A stretch of 64,000 bases of DNA from Saitoella complicata NRRL Y-17804 (GCF_001661265.1 NW_017567000.1:346799-410798), one strand, 5' to 3'; numbered from the stretch's first letter, positions 29,901 through 39,579 are shown. Notes: generated from the sequence alone by a model not told the origin. Made by a program: numbers and translations.

Positions 29901-31021
29901 TCAAAGCTGCTTTGGAGCGCCTTACCTTTTTGCAGGCCCTTGACGAGGATGAGAATATGACGCCTCTGGGTGTCATGCTATCGAAGCTTCCGGTCACGCC
30001 ACAAATCGGAAAAATGGTCTTGCTCGGCACCATTTTCCGATGTCTGGACCCTATGATCGTTCTGGCAGCCTCTGAGGGCAATCGGAACATCTTCTTCAAG
30101 CCTGTTGGGACCACTTCACTACAGGCCCGCGCGGGTAAAGAGAATATATGCCCCGGGCTAGCTTCGGATCATCTCGTTCTTGTTGAGGCTTTCCGTCGAG
30201 TGCGTCAGATCATACTGGAAAACGGGCCCGCAGCAGCCAGGGGCTGGGCCACAGCTAACAATATCCGTTTCGGCACTGTCATGACGGTCTTGCGTGCTGC
30301 CGACCAGATTAACGACGTTCTGGTCTCAGCTGGTCTTGTCCCCCGCCAAACATGGGTAGAGAAGAAGAAATCCATCGTCTTTGGACCCGAGGAATTGAAC
30401 AAGAATTCGCGGAACAATAGCCTCATTCGCGCACTCATATATGCAGGGTTATATCCCAACGTTGCCATGGCAGTTACTGACAAGTTACTCCGTACGCAGC
30501 ACGAGAATAAGGCTATCATCGCTATGAGTTCTACGAATTCCTTTTACAAGCGTGAGAATCTAACTCCAGGGTCCGTGTACTGCTTCTCGGGAAAGAACAG
30601 GCCTGAGGGAGGCGACAAGAAACAGGGGCCTGTCCTATCAGACACAACGAGAATATCACCTTTGGCAGCCATTCTCTTCGGAGGCAACATCTCAGTCAGC
30701 AGGGCAGTCATCAAAATTGATGATTGGTTACCTTTCTATCTCGGCAGCCGGGAGGCCAGACACTTGTTAGCCGACTTCTCATCCGGTCTTGATGCGTTCT
30801 TGATGCGAACTTTCGACCGAATCAAGCCCAACGGAAATGTCCTCGGAGAGTCGGATTCGCCCAGCAGGAAGCAATTCGAACCCACCGATGTGACTGGCAT
30901 GTTGAATGCTGACCCCAGTCGTGATGTTTGGGTTGACGGCCTGGTTAATGCTCTGGAGAAGGCTGACTGGTCCTACGATGACCTGTCATATGCTGGCCGG
31001 AGTAGCAGGTGGGGCTTGTGA
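26990..31021 (+). CDS. DExH-box RNA helicase with dsRBD-like N-terminal regions, probable mitochondrial (DHX30/DHX9-like)
   Basis: A single exon of 1343 aa from the ATG at 26990. The N-terminus MRSFLQSTRHAIKRASHVP is basic/Ser-rich without acids, a good mitochondrial presequence, followed by a Lys/Pro-rich segment. Residues ~100-400 hold dsRBD-like pieces: GLGHGQSKREAAANAYLHF, a WVRAVAEKASKAQNDACI stretch and ...NKKQIATDLAQLYAAVYLK. The helicase core follows: GATGSGKTT (~501), TQPRRIAA, DEVHERD (~604, a DEVH box), MSATID, STNVAETSIT, and QRAGRAGR (~901). Next come the HA2/ratchet region and the OB-fold domain (VAMAVTDKLLR...). Human DHX30 has a similar plan and works on mitochondrial ribosomes. 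Mitochondrial location here is inferred. It is tail-to-tail with the ADCK2-like gene, 186 bp apart. Confidence 0.92.
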   Translation: MRSFLQSTRHAIKRASHVPAPLTAGGVLIIQTAAFTSTPRPAWRKPKGLAANNKKPPPPKPKVTKATKVPLPDIVYSARYLEENYGALHNDLRWMANTKENAFQAVTLCKKTAPEFVSSIVPGKSRATIELSGPAGSEWQHMATLDEVLPCSKDEPRIRGLGHGQSKREAAANAYLHFIYQMQELDILKDYLQGGVNVVDPKNRDQNNDALLDVANFFARFDRVPKLETVKVDTREGKPWSCTLELPEQNIWVRAVAEKASKAQNDACIKFKRAAELWHARNDGDETFVVKDMSHPSADTAGDFLRFAYRQSGGAPSFDLQPSKVGVTATVKDSSGEVLGSAFHNKKQIATDLAQLYAAVYLKQKHPQYWSEFIVKLAEGNGEVLLPITPADMSITDEAWHAMQRTLQHARSLEARVQSLLDSSSQDPDIGLDGTRRRRTKLLPREQYASKSKFLLNRLQEFEKDPKYEELRRKKAELPMCQNKEDVTKIVRENSASVVIGATGSGKTTQLPQLVLDEYILKGRGAECNIICTQPRRIAATSVAERVAVERGETLGQSVGYRVRFKNVPATHGGSITYCTTGTLLTQLQFSADETLQGISHIMIDEVHERDIQIDFLLVVLKRITRARKAAGKDPIKIVLMSATIDPKLFCKYFGEDFESGECPSISIPGRTFPVTHHYLEELVPVLRKNYSQQAAPFLYDKKLDDWVQGELSNAQALNANASAVDNGQDSFLPVAKDTLTTSVDWNRRISTNVYGETVIERTGLDAYVPTGLIAGMVGHLCNTTPTGSILCFLPGLAEIVQVQKFLTDNPRVMRIDFKDESKYRVYLLHSEIPDAQEKVFEEVPPDVRKIILSTNVAETSITIPDVVYVLDSGKQREKQFDQMSRLTSLACNWVSKSNARQRAGRAGRVQNGHYYTLMSSGRYENMPTHPTPELLRVDLQELALDIKSLGLGDVKSVLDECIESPPSYAVKAALERLTFLQALDEDENMTPLGVMLSKLPVTPQIGKMVLLGTIFRCLDPMIVLAASEGNRNIFFKPVGTTSLQARAGKENICPGLASDHLVLVEAFRRVRQIILENGPAAARGWATANNIRFGTVMTVLRAADQINDVLVSAGLVPRQTWVEKKKSIVFGPEELNKNSRNNSLIRALIYAGLYPNVAMAVTDKLLRTQHENKAIIAMSSTNSFYKRENLTPGSVYCFSGKNRPEGGDKKQGPVLSDTTRISPLAAILFGGNISVSRAVIKIDDWLPFYLGSREARHLLADFSSGLDAFLMRTFDRIKPNGNVLGESDSPSRKQFEPTDVTGMLNADPSRDVWVDGLVNALEKADWSYDDLSYAGRSSRWGL

Positions 31022-31207
31022 ATGGAGAAGGAAGGCTCAGATCCTGGGCACAAGTTGTAAGGATGAAAAGGTGTGCGGAGCCACACTGATATGATCTCAT
31101 AATAAATAGATCTGGCGTTTTTTGCATCGGGCAAGATATTTCTATAGCATATTTATACCTTACGATCTACCTGCATTAAAATATCTCCTATCACGTTCCT
31201 CCATACA

Positions 31208-33449
31208 TTAGATGTTGGGTGCAATGAGGTCATGAGCTACCAGATGTTCAACCTCGGAAACTGACGTCGACAAGAAAGATCGGAACTCCAGACCGACCCA
31301 AACCTTCAACCACGTAAGCATACCACTCGTCTCATCCGACATCATTCCTCCCATGGTGCCTTTCTGTGTGCCAACTTCTCTTAACATAGGTAAAGCGCTC
31401 TTGAACAGATCAAGTTGGGGGTTGAGCTGTCTTCCGATACCCTCTAGCAGCAAGATAGATATGACCACATTGACGAAATCACCCTCCATACGCACATGAT
31501 GGGTTCGTACCATAGACAGAACTTCGTTCAGGATATCGCCGATCTTGATGTTTCCGAGCGCAAATGTGCGTTTTTTGACCGCAAGAACGAGGTTCTGCAT
31601 TCGTAGTGCAAAGACATCGGGGTCTAATACCGCGTCTGGTTGACGACAGCGTTCGACCATCAAGACACCAGCACGATGTCCATCAAACTCAGCGATAGCT
31701 TTAAACAAGTCCAGGAAATTCCGTCTGTTTATGTCGTTGAGCTCGGTGACCAGCCCGGTATCAATGAACACTAGCTGTGGACGATATCCTTCCGCATACA
31801 TTCGATCCAACTCTGCGTTCCAGGCTTCTTTGTCATGCCTAAGAGGCATGAGGCGTTGCACCGCATCATCGATAGGCTCAATTGCTGGTGGCTTTGCATT
31901 CGGGTCTGGACTTGGCCCGAACAATTTGTTCCAGAGTTTCGGAGTGAGGTGAACCGTCGTAGGCTTAAAGAACCGGACCATGATGTTGCCAGGATGGAGA
32001 TCAGAATGGATAAAGTTGTCAAGAAGAAGCATGTGCTGTATTCACTGTTAGCATGCGTTCCTTCACCTCGCACCACTAATCTTACCAAGAAAGCATCCAG
32101 ACCCATATCCGCAATCTCAACCTCATACGCACCACCTCCAATATCCAACATCAACCCCAACGGCACACCCTGGCTGAACTCCTCAATCAACACCTCTCTT
32201 GTAGCATAGGCCTGATAGGGACTGGGAAACGCAACAGTTTGCCTCTTCCTGAAGTTCTCCTGGAACGTGGCGAGGTTTACCCCTTCGATACGCAGATCGA
32301 GCTGCAAGTGCATCATCTCCCCGAATTTCTCAACTTCGTTCGGTAAGTCGAGCCACTCCATGGTAGGAATTGCATTGATGACACGGGCGAAGAATGACAT
32401 GATGCGGAGGTCTCGTCCAACGGTCTTTTCGACACCTGGGTGCAAGACCTTGATGGCAACGTAATCGGAGGGGATCTTGTGCGGGCTTTGGATGATTAGT
32501 GGGGTGAAACGATCGCGGAATGAATCAGTTTCATCTGCTTGTGGGGGGCGCAGGTCTGGCCTGACTTTTGCCTTGTAAACCTATTCATCCATGTTAGTTA
32601 ACGAGCAGTCCTGAATATGAAGGCGGAGGACAACGTACCTGTGCAATAGCCCCCACACCAAGAGGCTTATCGTGGAACTCTTCGAAGATATCCTCAAACC
32701 TCATTCCATGGAACGCTTCTGTGATGATGCGCTTCGTGGCGTGAAGGGAATGAGGAGCAGCATTAGAATGAAGCTTACTCATAAGCTCACAAAACTGCGT
32801 CGGGAAAATATCTGTTCGTGAAGCGGCCCATTGTCCAAGCTGTGTGCAAGTTAGCAACCATCCCAAGGCAGTATTCTTAGCAACTCACCTTGATGAATGT
32901 TGGTCCAGCCCTCTCCATCTGCTTCACTAAGAATGCATACCACCACAACGCTCCCAATCTTTCATTATCCTTTTCCTTGACTCTGTACCCAAGGAAAATA
33001 AAGGGAATACCCAAAATCAAAGGCGCAAAAAGGATCACGAGATGCACAAATCTGAACCCCGTCGCGATCGGCTCCGTGATCCACTTCCTAAGCCAGAGAG
33101 CGACACGCTTGAAGAATCGTTTCCAAATGGGCGCATCCCGCGACACCTCCAATCTCGCAGCCAACTCTCTCTCAGAATCCTCCAGCATTTGCATCTCATG
33201 CGTCAAAGGCACTTTCTCCTCCTCCTTTCGGTTCACGCTCACTACCGGCACTGCTGCGAACGCGACCAATCCAAGAGTGCGCCAGCGCCCAAAGGATGAA
33301 GACCGAAATGCCTGTCGAGATTGCGATGAGAAGAGACGGGTGAGGGGCATTGATGGCTGAGAACGGGCGACTAAGCTACTATGTCGCACTGTTGGGCGCA
33401 GAAGAACCCGTACGCTCATTGCGGAGGATCTGCCGAACGGCAGAGCCAT
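31208..33449 (-). CDS. ABC1/UbiB (ADCK) family kinase-fold protein, ADCK2/Cqd1-like
   Basis: Exons on the minus strand are 32889-33449, 32639-32839, 32086-32580 and 31208-32035 (introns of 49, 58 and 50 nt), giving 694 aa. The N-terminus is Arg/Ser-rich and mitochondrial-like; hydrophobic helices follow at about residues 55-70 and 135-155. The family KxGQ motif spans the first splice (TFIK-LGQWAASR). Further motifs: LGVGAIAQVYKAKV (ATP-loop equivalent), VAIKVLHPG, catalytic HSDLHPGNIMV and FIDTGLVTEL (metal-binding, DFG equivalent). The WAASR-type motif resembles human ADCK2 and yeast Cqd1 rather than Coq8. Those proteins influence coenzyme Q distribution and mitochondrial lipid homeostasis. 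A second Met at codon 11 is an alternative start. Confidence 0.92.
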
Positions 33450-33875
33450 GTTGAGCTAGACAATGTCTTATGATCTAGGGATAGAACGGGTATATCGAAC
33501 GATTGATCAGGAGGGCCGTTCAAATTGGTTGTTGGTGTGTTGTTTTGAGTGCTTTCAGTTTGTTGTCGTTCATCGATAAGGCCAAAGATCCGGAGGTTGG
33601 GCACGACGTCATGGGCATACAAAATGGTCAGGGTTCCGGCTGACGAGGGCTGCAAAGAAGCCAGCGAAAAGCGATATACTTGCTATAAAACTTTAAAAGA
33701 AAACATTTTCTCCGACAACTGTGTACTGTTTGAAAGACTTCATATTCGTATCCCACGCGACTTAGCCGAAGGACCCGACTTTCACCCCGCACCCGACTCG
33801 ACGAGAAGCCCGCAAAGCTCAACCATCCCATCCCATCCCATTACTTCCCTTCCCTTCCCTTACACTCCCTCCGTC
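33450..33875. promoter_or_regulatory. Divergent promoter, ADCK2-like / C45 acyltransferase-like
   Basis: 426 bp contain no separate gene; the frame of the acyltransferase stays open upstream but is not family-like. Pyrimidine-rich tandem words lie just before the acyltransferase ATG: CATCC/CCATC repeats at ~33824-33840 and CTTCC/CCTTC repeats at ~33844-33860, a common feature of fungal core promoters and 5' UTRs. Confidence 0.5.
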
Positions 33876-34931
33876 ATGGCATTCCCTCAAATCACTTGCG
33901 CCGGCACACCCTATGAGATCGGCCACACCCACGGCAAACAGGCCTCCCCCGCCATAAAACGCTGCATAGCCTTCTACGCCTCCCTCTTCCAATCCCTCGC
34001 CGGCCGAACCTGGCCCCAAGTCCAACAAATGGCCTCCACATTCACTCCAAACATCCAATCCAAATGGCCTTGGCTATACGAGGAGATGAAGGGCGTGGCG
34101 GATGGTGCGGGCGTGGAGGTTCTGGATGTCGTCGCATTGAATTGTCGATCAGAGATCGCGTTGACAAAGTTTTCGGATGGGTGTACGAGTTTGGCATGTC
34201 CTTCGACAACCAGTGGAGCTGATGGGAGTACGTGGTTGGCGCAGAATTGGGATTGGAAACATGAGCAAAAGGAGAATATGATCCTCCTTCATATCCACGC
34301 GGATGGGAAACCGAAGATTAGTATGGTCACCGAAGCTGGAATCATCGGAAAGATCGGGCTGAATTCGTCTGGCGTCGGTGTCTGCCTCAACGCGATCCGA
34401 GCGACCAACCTTGACCCCACACTCCCGCCCATCCACCTCGCTCTCCGACTTGTGCTCGAATCGACATCTCTCAATAACGCGGTGAAGATGCTAGAGAAGG
34501 AGAGAGGAGTAGCTGGATTCGGGCACTTCCTCATTGCGGATCACACAGACGCAAAAGGGTGCGAAGTCGGTCCTAAGGGGGTCTTCGCAGTTGACTCAGA
34601 GCATGGCTGGGTAACGCACACGAACCACCTCGTCGCCATACCTGACACGCTTAAAGACGAGATCGACGATGATCCGGAATGGTTGACCGACTCACCTGTT
34701 CGCCTTACTCGGATCAGAGAGCTTATTAAGAATGCGCCTGCCGAGGTTGGGCAGGAAAGGATCAGGAGCATGTTGTCGGATGAGCAGAATCAGCCGGGAG
34801 CTATTTGTCGAGCTGGAGATCTGGAAACAGTCTTTAACATCATCATGGAGTTCAACAAGGACGGCAGCATGGGATGGGTCGTCGAAGGCAGACCGAGCGA
34901 AGGGCAAAAAGCAGTCACTTTTGGTTACTGA
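33876..34931 (+). CDS. Isopenicillin-N acyltransferase-like Ntn-hydrolase (peptidase family C45)
   Basis: A single exon of 351 aa from MAFPQITCAG; the penicillin-producer enzyme has 357 aa. Family features run from TPYEIGHTHGKQ at the N-terminus through WPWLYEEMKGVADGAGV and LNCRSEIAL to SDGCTSLACPS. The putative self-cleavage bond is Gly102-Cys103, the same numbering as Penicillium acyltransferase, and Cys103 would become the catalytic N-terminal nucleophile. Downstream are AQNWDW, TEAGIIGKIGLNSSGVGV, ALRLVLES and THTNHLV. The usual C-terminal peroxisomal tripeptide is missing (ends TFGY). Acyl-CoA:6-APA acyltransferase paralogues occur in fungi that make no penicillin; their substrate is unknown. 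No other penicillin-pathway gene is nearby. Confidence 0.92.
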   Translation: MAFPQITCAGTPYEIGHTHGKQASPAIKRCIAFYASLFQSLAGRTWPQVQQMASTFTPNIQSKWPWLYEEMKGVADGAGVEVLDVVALNCRSEIALTKFSDGCTSLACPSTTSGADGSTWLAQNWDWKHEQKENMILLHIHADGKPKISMVTEAGIIGKIGLNSSGVGVCLNAIRATNLDPTLPPIHLALRLVLESTSLNNAVKMLEKERGVAGFGHFLIADHTDAKGCEVGPKGVFAVDSEHGWVTHTNHLVAIPDTLKDEIDDDPEWLTDSPVRLTRIRELIKNAPAEVGQERIRSMLSDEQNQPGAICRAGDLETVFNIIMEFNKDGSMGWVVEGRPSEGQKAVTFGY

Positions 34932-35259
34932 TACGGCTACTGTATGCATAACGTCACACCTCCAAACTATCCAGCTTGACCAGAAAACCTCACCCTCTTC
35001 ACCCCCTCACCCCCTCCTCCCTACTCCCCTCATTACTCCCACTCATACACATAGCCTCAAACCCACTATCAACCGTAACATTACTAAAATTCCGCTTTAG
35101 AACCGGCGAAGGAAGGACGTTACGCTCAAAAGACTCCGGGTGCTGGATGTATGCGGTGCTGTGCGAGTTAAAACTTGCAGAATTCCCACGGTAGTCACGC
35201 CCACCCACAATACCACTGAAGATGTACACAATAGCTTTCTCGGTCTGTCACTGTTGTGT
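34932..35259. other. Tail-to-tail spacer, acyltransferase-like / ferric reductase
   Basis: No gene is supported; it contains a C/T-rich low-complexity stretch at ~34985-35035 that fits a 3' UTR. Confidence 0.4.
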
Positions 35260-37230
35260 CTACCACGTAAACGCAGCCTCGACATACTCCACCTCCCCAT
35301 TCCCAACCTCCGCAACGGCCTTCCTCGTATCATCACTCATCCCTGCACTCCCACAAACACCCACAACCAACCCCCCAACCCTCTCCCTGACCGCCCCCTC
35401 CACAACATCTCGCATCACCGGCCTCCCCCACCTGACCATCGCACCCTTTTCCCACGTCGCCCCAGGATGATTTTCACTCGTGATATAAATATCGATTCGC
35501 ATCGAGCCTTCGCTGAGGGGTCCCCGCCATTTGTGGAGGTAGGGTTCGATCCAGGTGAGTTGGGATTCGGAGCGGATGGCCCAGATGAGGTGGATTTGGC
35601 GGGTGAGGAGGGTTTCGCCGTGGGTTCGGCGGTGCATGAGTTCGGTGATATAGGGAATGACGTAGGTGATCCCGACTCCTCCGGCGATTAGGAGGACGCT
35701 TTCGTAGGACCAGTAAGGGTGGGTGACACCATATGGGCCTTCGACGACGGCCTTCAGGGGACAGTGTCGAGTGCTAGGGCTTCGCGTAACGTGATCGAAC
35801 AAGCGCTTGGTGAACCCAGTCTGAGGCCTAATGAGCAGCGTAAACGTCGATCCCACACCTGGCCTATCGAGTTCTGTAACGGATGACACCTCTATCGCCT
35901 TCTCAACATCCCTATTCTTCAAATCAACATCATACATCTGCGCAGAATCACAATCCCCAACCAACGTCGCATCCGACGCAATACTCGACGCCGAATCTTG
36001 CCTCACACGCTCAACCTGCTCCTCCTCCTCCTCCTCCACATATTCCATCACCGTGAACGGATGCGACTCACTCCACCCAAGTTGCGGGATACTCATGAAC
36101 ACGTACTGCCCCGGCATGAAGTTCCACCCGGTAGGGACACGAACGGTGCACCGCACTGCATCACTCGGAACGACCTCCAGGTAGACTTCGCTGCATCGCT
36201 TCATCTTGCGTGAGCTGGGAAAGATTGCAAAGAGCCAGGTCCAGGGGATGTTGGTGACGAACATGCGTAGCAGCCTGACGATACGGTCGAATCCCCAGAT
36301 CCCGAGACCTGCTTGGATGTAGCCCAGTTGTGCCGTATTCGCTTTCAGGACGTGTACGTAGCTTCCCACCATAAACAGCGCTACCATAATCAAATGGATG
36401 ACCAGGAATACCTCATAAGCCATCTTCCTGACATGGCTGATTGATCCCAACATCATCACAACCAACCCGATCGTCGCCCCCATCGCCCACGGATTCCGAA
36501 ACAGCGACACCGAATATATATCCGCATCCGAAGTTGTAAATACCCCATACGCAACCACATGCGCAAAGGTTTGCAAAGCAACAACTCTCCCAACCCACCG
36601 ATGCAGCATGTTAAATGTGTTATACTCCCATCCCGTCAACCAGATCAGGACGTTGTTCCTTCCCGCAAGTCCGAAGAGAAGGGGGAGATTGGCGAATGCG
36701 AAGACTCCGGTTCGGGCACCGACGTATTTTGCGACTTGGCCGACGGTGCCTTTGAGGACGACATTGTCGGGGACTGTGGTGATACCCACGCAGCAGAGGA
36801 TCACGTTCATCGCGACGTAGGCGAAGATGAAGATGGATTCGAGTCGAGTTGGGAGGGTACCGAAGCTGATGGCGAAGATTGTGACCGGTCTGATATGCGC
36901 ATTGCCGAAGAGTGCTGGGATGATGATGTGTTTTCTGAAAAAAGCTGTGATTCGCCAAGGTTGGCTTACGATCCGTGGTTTGGGTGTTCGTCGTGATCGC
37001 AGAAGACGGCAGTATAGCATGAGTGAATGAAGTTGATGGTATATGGTGCGTAAGAGAAAGAAGCCGCCGATGATTGACCAGTATATCGTACTACACCGGA
37101 GGGGTCAGCAATTGATCCGCCAAGACCCACAGCGATAAACGTACGTGCAGTAAAGTGTCGTCCTGGCTCCCGCGGCCTTGAGGCTTGCTTCGGCTTCCAG
37201 CAGCAGTCCAGCTGCTGATTCAGTCGTCAT
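35260..37230 (-). CDS. Ferric/cupric reductase transmembrane component (FRE family flavocytochrome)
   Basis: Exons on the minus strand are 37145-37230 and 35260-37090 (54-nt intron), giving 638 aa. The splice adds MTTESAAGLLLEAEAS... and a first membrane segment (IYWSIIGGFFLLRTIYH) missed by the single-exon reading. About seven hydrophobic segments follow. Two H-x13-H pairs (from LHRWVG to TFAHVV, and from VIHLIM to SYVHVL) are the bis-heme ligands. FAD binding: ESHPFTV. NADPH binding: VEGPYGV, LIAGGVGITYVIPY, and a C-terminal VCGSAGMSDD. An acidic insertion (VEEEEEEQVERV) sits between the FAD and NAD lobes. The enzyme moves electrons from cytosolic NADPH across the membrane to reduce Fe3+/Cu2+ for uptake. 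It diverges from the alcohol dehydrogenase gene across 1.2 kb. Confidence 0.94.
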
Positions 37231-38189
37231 GATCCCTCTTCGTCAAAGATCCAGTCCTGCTGTAACCACGGTGAAGGTAAAGTTGGTCAATGGCAAAAGT
37301 TATGATCCCAGCAGCTGGGAGTCACCGTAGTTTTCTAACGGCGCACATGGCTTCCGCCTCTCTTTCCCTCGGAAGAGCCGAATTTCGATAGCTGAGATCA
37401 TAGCCATAGCAGCTGTATCGTTTTCCTTTGCTCTTCTCGAGGGCTGAAACTATGGGCGGGTTGGCAGTTTCCTATTTGGGAATGCGCTCCCAGCTGACTT
37501 TGGTGTGAGTGGCTGGTACTGACTGTAATGCTGCTGTGTGCATCTGCCAGCCAGCCAGCCAGCCATACAATTATTCAATTCAATGGGATCAGAAACAATC
37601 TTATTCGACAGAATATGACGGGTCTTTCGGTTTTGAAATTGCGTTCGATGGTGTACCGTACACTGGCATGTCATGATCAGCTGTCGACTGGGCGGAGGAA
37701 CAGGCGATCTGCCATGCTCATTACTTGGATCCTCGACGAAGGTAGCAGTCATGATAATAAAAGATACCCCGGATCCGGGCTGTGACACACTTGCAATTCG
37801 AATCACCAAGACATCTTCTATCTACCATGTATCTTCCCGTCAGTGTACGTCACGCGGAAAGCAAGGGCGGATGCGCCCACCCGCGCCGACGATTGGGACA
37901 ACAACCAATCACGACATCATATTGATGAACTACATTGCTCAAGACTTAAGCTTTGAGCATGGATCTGCAGATGGGATTTCCGTACGGATGCGATATACGG
38001 CAGTTGTACACAGCCGCTCCCGCGCTGGAGTGTGCTCGTGATCGATACTGCGGAGAAGACGGCGGATGTATCCATCCGTAATGAGATGAATAGTTCTCAC
38101 AAGCTGTCAACAACGCAATACTAAACTTCGGAAACTTGCGCCGTTTAATCTGATCAGGGTGCAAACATCCGCCCTGTGATACGCTTGCC

Positions 38190-38331
38190 CCGCACACTGG
38201 TAATCCTCAGGCCTCGAGCTCGAGCTTCGAGGTGCGGCGGAAAGATACGACCGACGGAAGTCTAGCCGTCGAGACGAGCTGTTTACCGCACCTCGGATAT
38301 ACGTTTCCCTGCGGATAGCATCCCCCCGCAG
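38190..38331. promoter_or_regulatory. Cluster of five TGCGG/CCGCA cores with inverted repeats upstream of alcohol dehydrogenase
   Basis: CCGCA at 38190-38194, TGCGG at 38233-38237, CCGCA at 38286-38290, TGCGG at 38310-38314 and CCGCA at 38326-38330. The second and third lie in a perfect 10-bp inverted repeat (CGAGGTGCGG 38228-38237 / CCGCACCTCG 38286-38295). The fourth and fifth form CTGCGG / CCGCAG. A 12-bp palindrome CTCGAGCTCGAG sits at 38213-38224. (T/A)GCGG is the core recognised by AlcR of Aspergillus nidulans; other Zn2Cys6 factors also bind CGG pairs. Binding is inferred. Confidence 0.55.
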
Positions 38332-38389
38332 TGGGGTATGGGATCTCTGTCATCGAATCGAGAACGAGAGCCCTGAATCCCCGGCCCTT

Positions 38390-38395
38390 TATATA
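38390..38395 (+). promoter_or_regulatory. TATA box of alcohol dehydrogenase gene
   Basis: TATATA within CCCTTTATATAGTCC, 62 bp upstream of the ATG, in a typical position for a strongly transcribed fungal gene. Confidence 0.65.
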
Positions 38396-38457
38396 GTCCT
38401 CTCCCCACCCTCCAAGGTTCCCATCAACCCCCAGTTTCTACCAATCACACAAACACA

Positions 38458-39579
38458 ATGCCAGGTGCTCACGCCTCCGACGTCCAGCTCGCCAAAGGGA
38501 TCTCCTCCCTTCCCAAAACCAACCGCGCAGCAGTCTACACCAAAGTAGGCGAAGTCGCCACCGAAGTCCGCGAGCTCTCGGTCCCCGAGCCCGGACCTGG
38601 GCAGGTGCTCGTCAAGATCACGCATTCGGGTGTTTGCCATTCTGATCTCCATGTCATGCTTGGAGATTGGTCGTTTGTCCGTGGTGATGATGGCGGAGTT
38701 GGCGGACACGAGGGTGTCGGGAACGTCATCGCTGCCGGCGCTGGCGTCGATCCTAGTCTTCTCGGAAAGAGGGTCGGGATCAAGTGGCTCGCCACGATCT
38801 GTATGAGCTGCAAGCAATGCTGGCACGACCGTGACTGTATGTGCGCCGGCGCAAAGATCTCCGGTGCAGGCGGCGCCGTCGGTACACCCGGTACCTTCCA
38901 AGAATACACCCTCTCGGACGCGAAATACGTCACCCCTATCCCTGACGGCCTCGACTCTGAACTTGCTGCTCCGCTTTTGTGTGGTGGTGTTACGGTGTAC
39001 AAGGCCCTCAAAATTCTGAAGTTGGAGGCGGGCAGCTGGGTTGCTATTCCTGGTGCTGGAGGAGGTCTTGGACATCTTGGAATTCAGTATGCGAAGGCGA
39101 TGGGATACCGTGTCATCGCGATCGACGGTGGTGATGATAAGAAGAAGTTGTGCGAGAGTCTCGGTGCGGACGTCTTCGTTGACTTCATGAAGGAGGGAGA
39201 CAACATCGTCAAGGCCGTCCGTGATGCCGCTGACGGCGAGGGAGCCGATGCTGTGGTTGTTGTCAACTCCTCCGCTCGTTCCTACGCACAGGCACCAGAC
39301 TTCCTTGCTATCGGTGGTACCCTCGTCGCTGTCGGTATCCCCGGTGGCTCCGGCCCCGTCACCGTCGAACCCGCGGAGCTCGTTATCAGGGACATCCGCA
39401 TCATGGGTAGCGCCGTCGGTACCCGCCAGGATTCCGTCGAGGCTTTGGCATTGGCTGCGAGGGGGTTGGTGAAGCCGATCGTCAAGGTCGAGGATTTGAG
39501 CGAGTTGACGAATATCTTCAAGAAGATGCACAAGGGAGACTTGGTTGCTAGGATGGTTGTCAAGGTTTCTCAGGATTAA
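38458..39579 (+). CDS. Zinc-dependent alcohol dehydrogenase (fermentative ADH type)
   Basis: A single exon of 373 aa. Catalytic zinc ligands: the Cys in SGVCHSDLH, the His in GGHEGVG, and a later Cys in APLLCGGVTVYKAL. The structural zinc lobe is CMSCKQCWHDRDCMC (C-x2-C-x2-C-x7-C). The NAD fold contains GAGGGLGHLGIQYAKAMG followed by VIAIDGGDDKK, whose Asp favours NAD over NADP. The class is the cytosolic yeast/Aspergillus ADH1/ADH3 type, which interconverts ethanol and acetaldehyde. Wobble-position bias and a TATA box suggest high expression. The inverted TGCGG/CCGCA cluster upstream points to induction by a binuclear-zinc regulator. It is tail-to-tail with glutaryl-CoA dehydrogenase, 101 bp apart. 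Confidence 0.95.
   Translation: MPGAHASDVQLAKGISSLPKTNRAAVYTKVGEVATEVRELSVPEPGPGQVLVKITHSGVCHSDLHVMLGDWSFVRGDDGGVGGHEGVGNVIAAGAGVDPSLLGKRVGIKWLATICMSCKQCWHDRDCMCAGAKISGAGGAVGTPGTFQEYTLSDAKYVTPIPDGLDSELAAPLLCGGVTVYKALKILKLEAGSWVAIPGAGGGLGHLGIQYAKAMGYRVIAIDGGDDKKKLCESLGADVFVDFMKEGDNIVKAVRDAADGEGADAVVVVNSSARSYAQAPDFLAIGGTLVAVGIPGGSGPVTVEPAELVIRDIRIMGSAVGTRQDSVEALALAARGLVKPIVKVEDLSELTNIFKKMHKGDLVARMVVKVSQD

Larger units (their letters stand above)
37231..38457. promoter_or_regulatory. Long divergent promoter, ferric reductase / alcohol dehydrogenase
   Basis: 1.2 kb hold no supported gene; the frames of 85-122 codons here are unlike proteins. The reductase-proximal part (37231-37600) has no obvious iron-GATA consensus (ATCWGATAA not found). 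The alcohol dehydrogenase-proximal part has the CCGCA/TGCGG cluster and TATA box listed separately. Confidence 0.5.

Noticed and set aside
37450-38041. Open frames of 85-122 codons in the ferric reductase/ADH spacer
   Set aside because: Overlapping on both strands, no domain or codon bias; better explained as promoter DNA.
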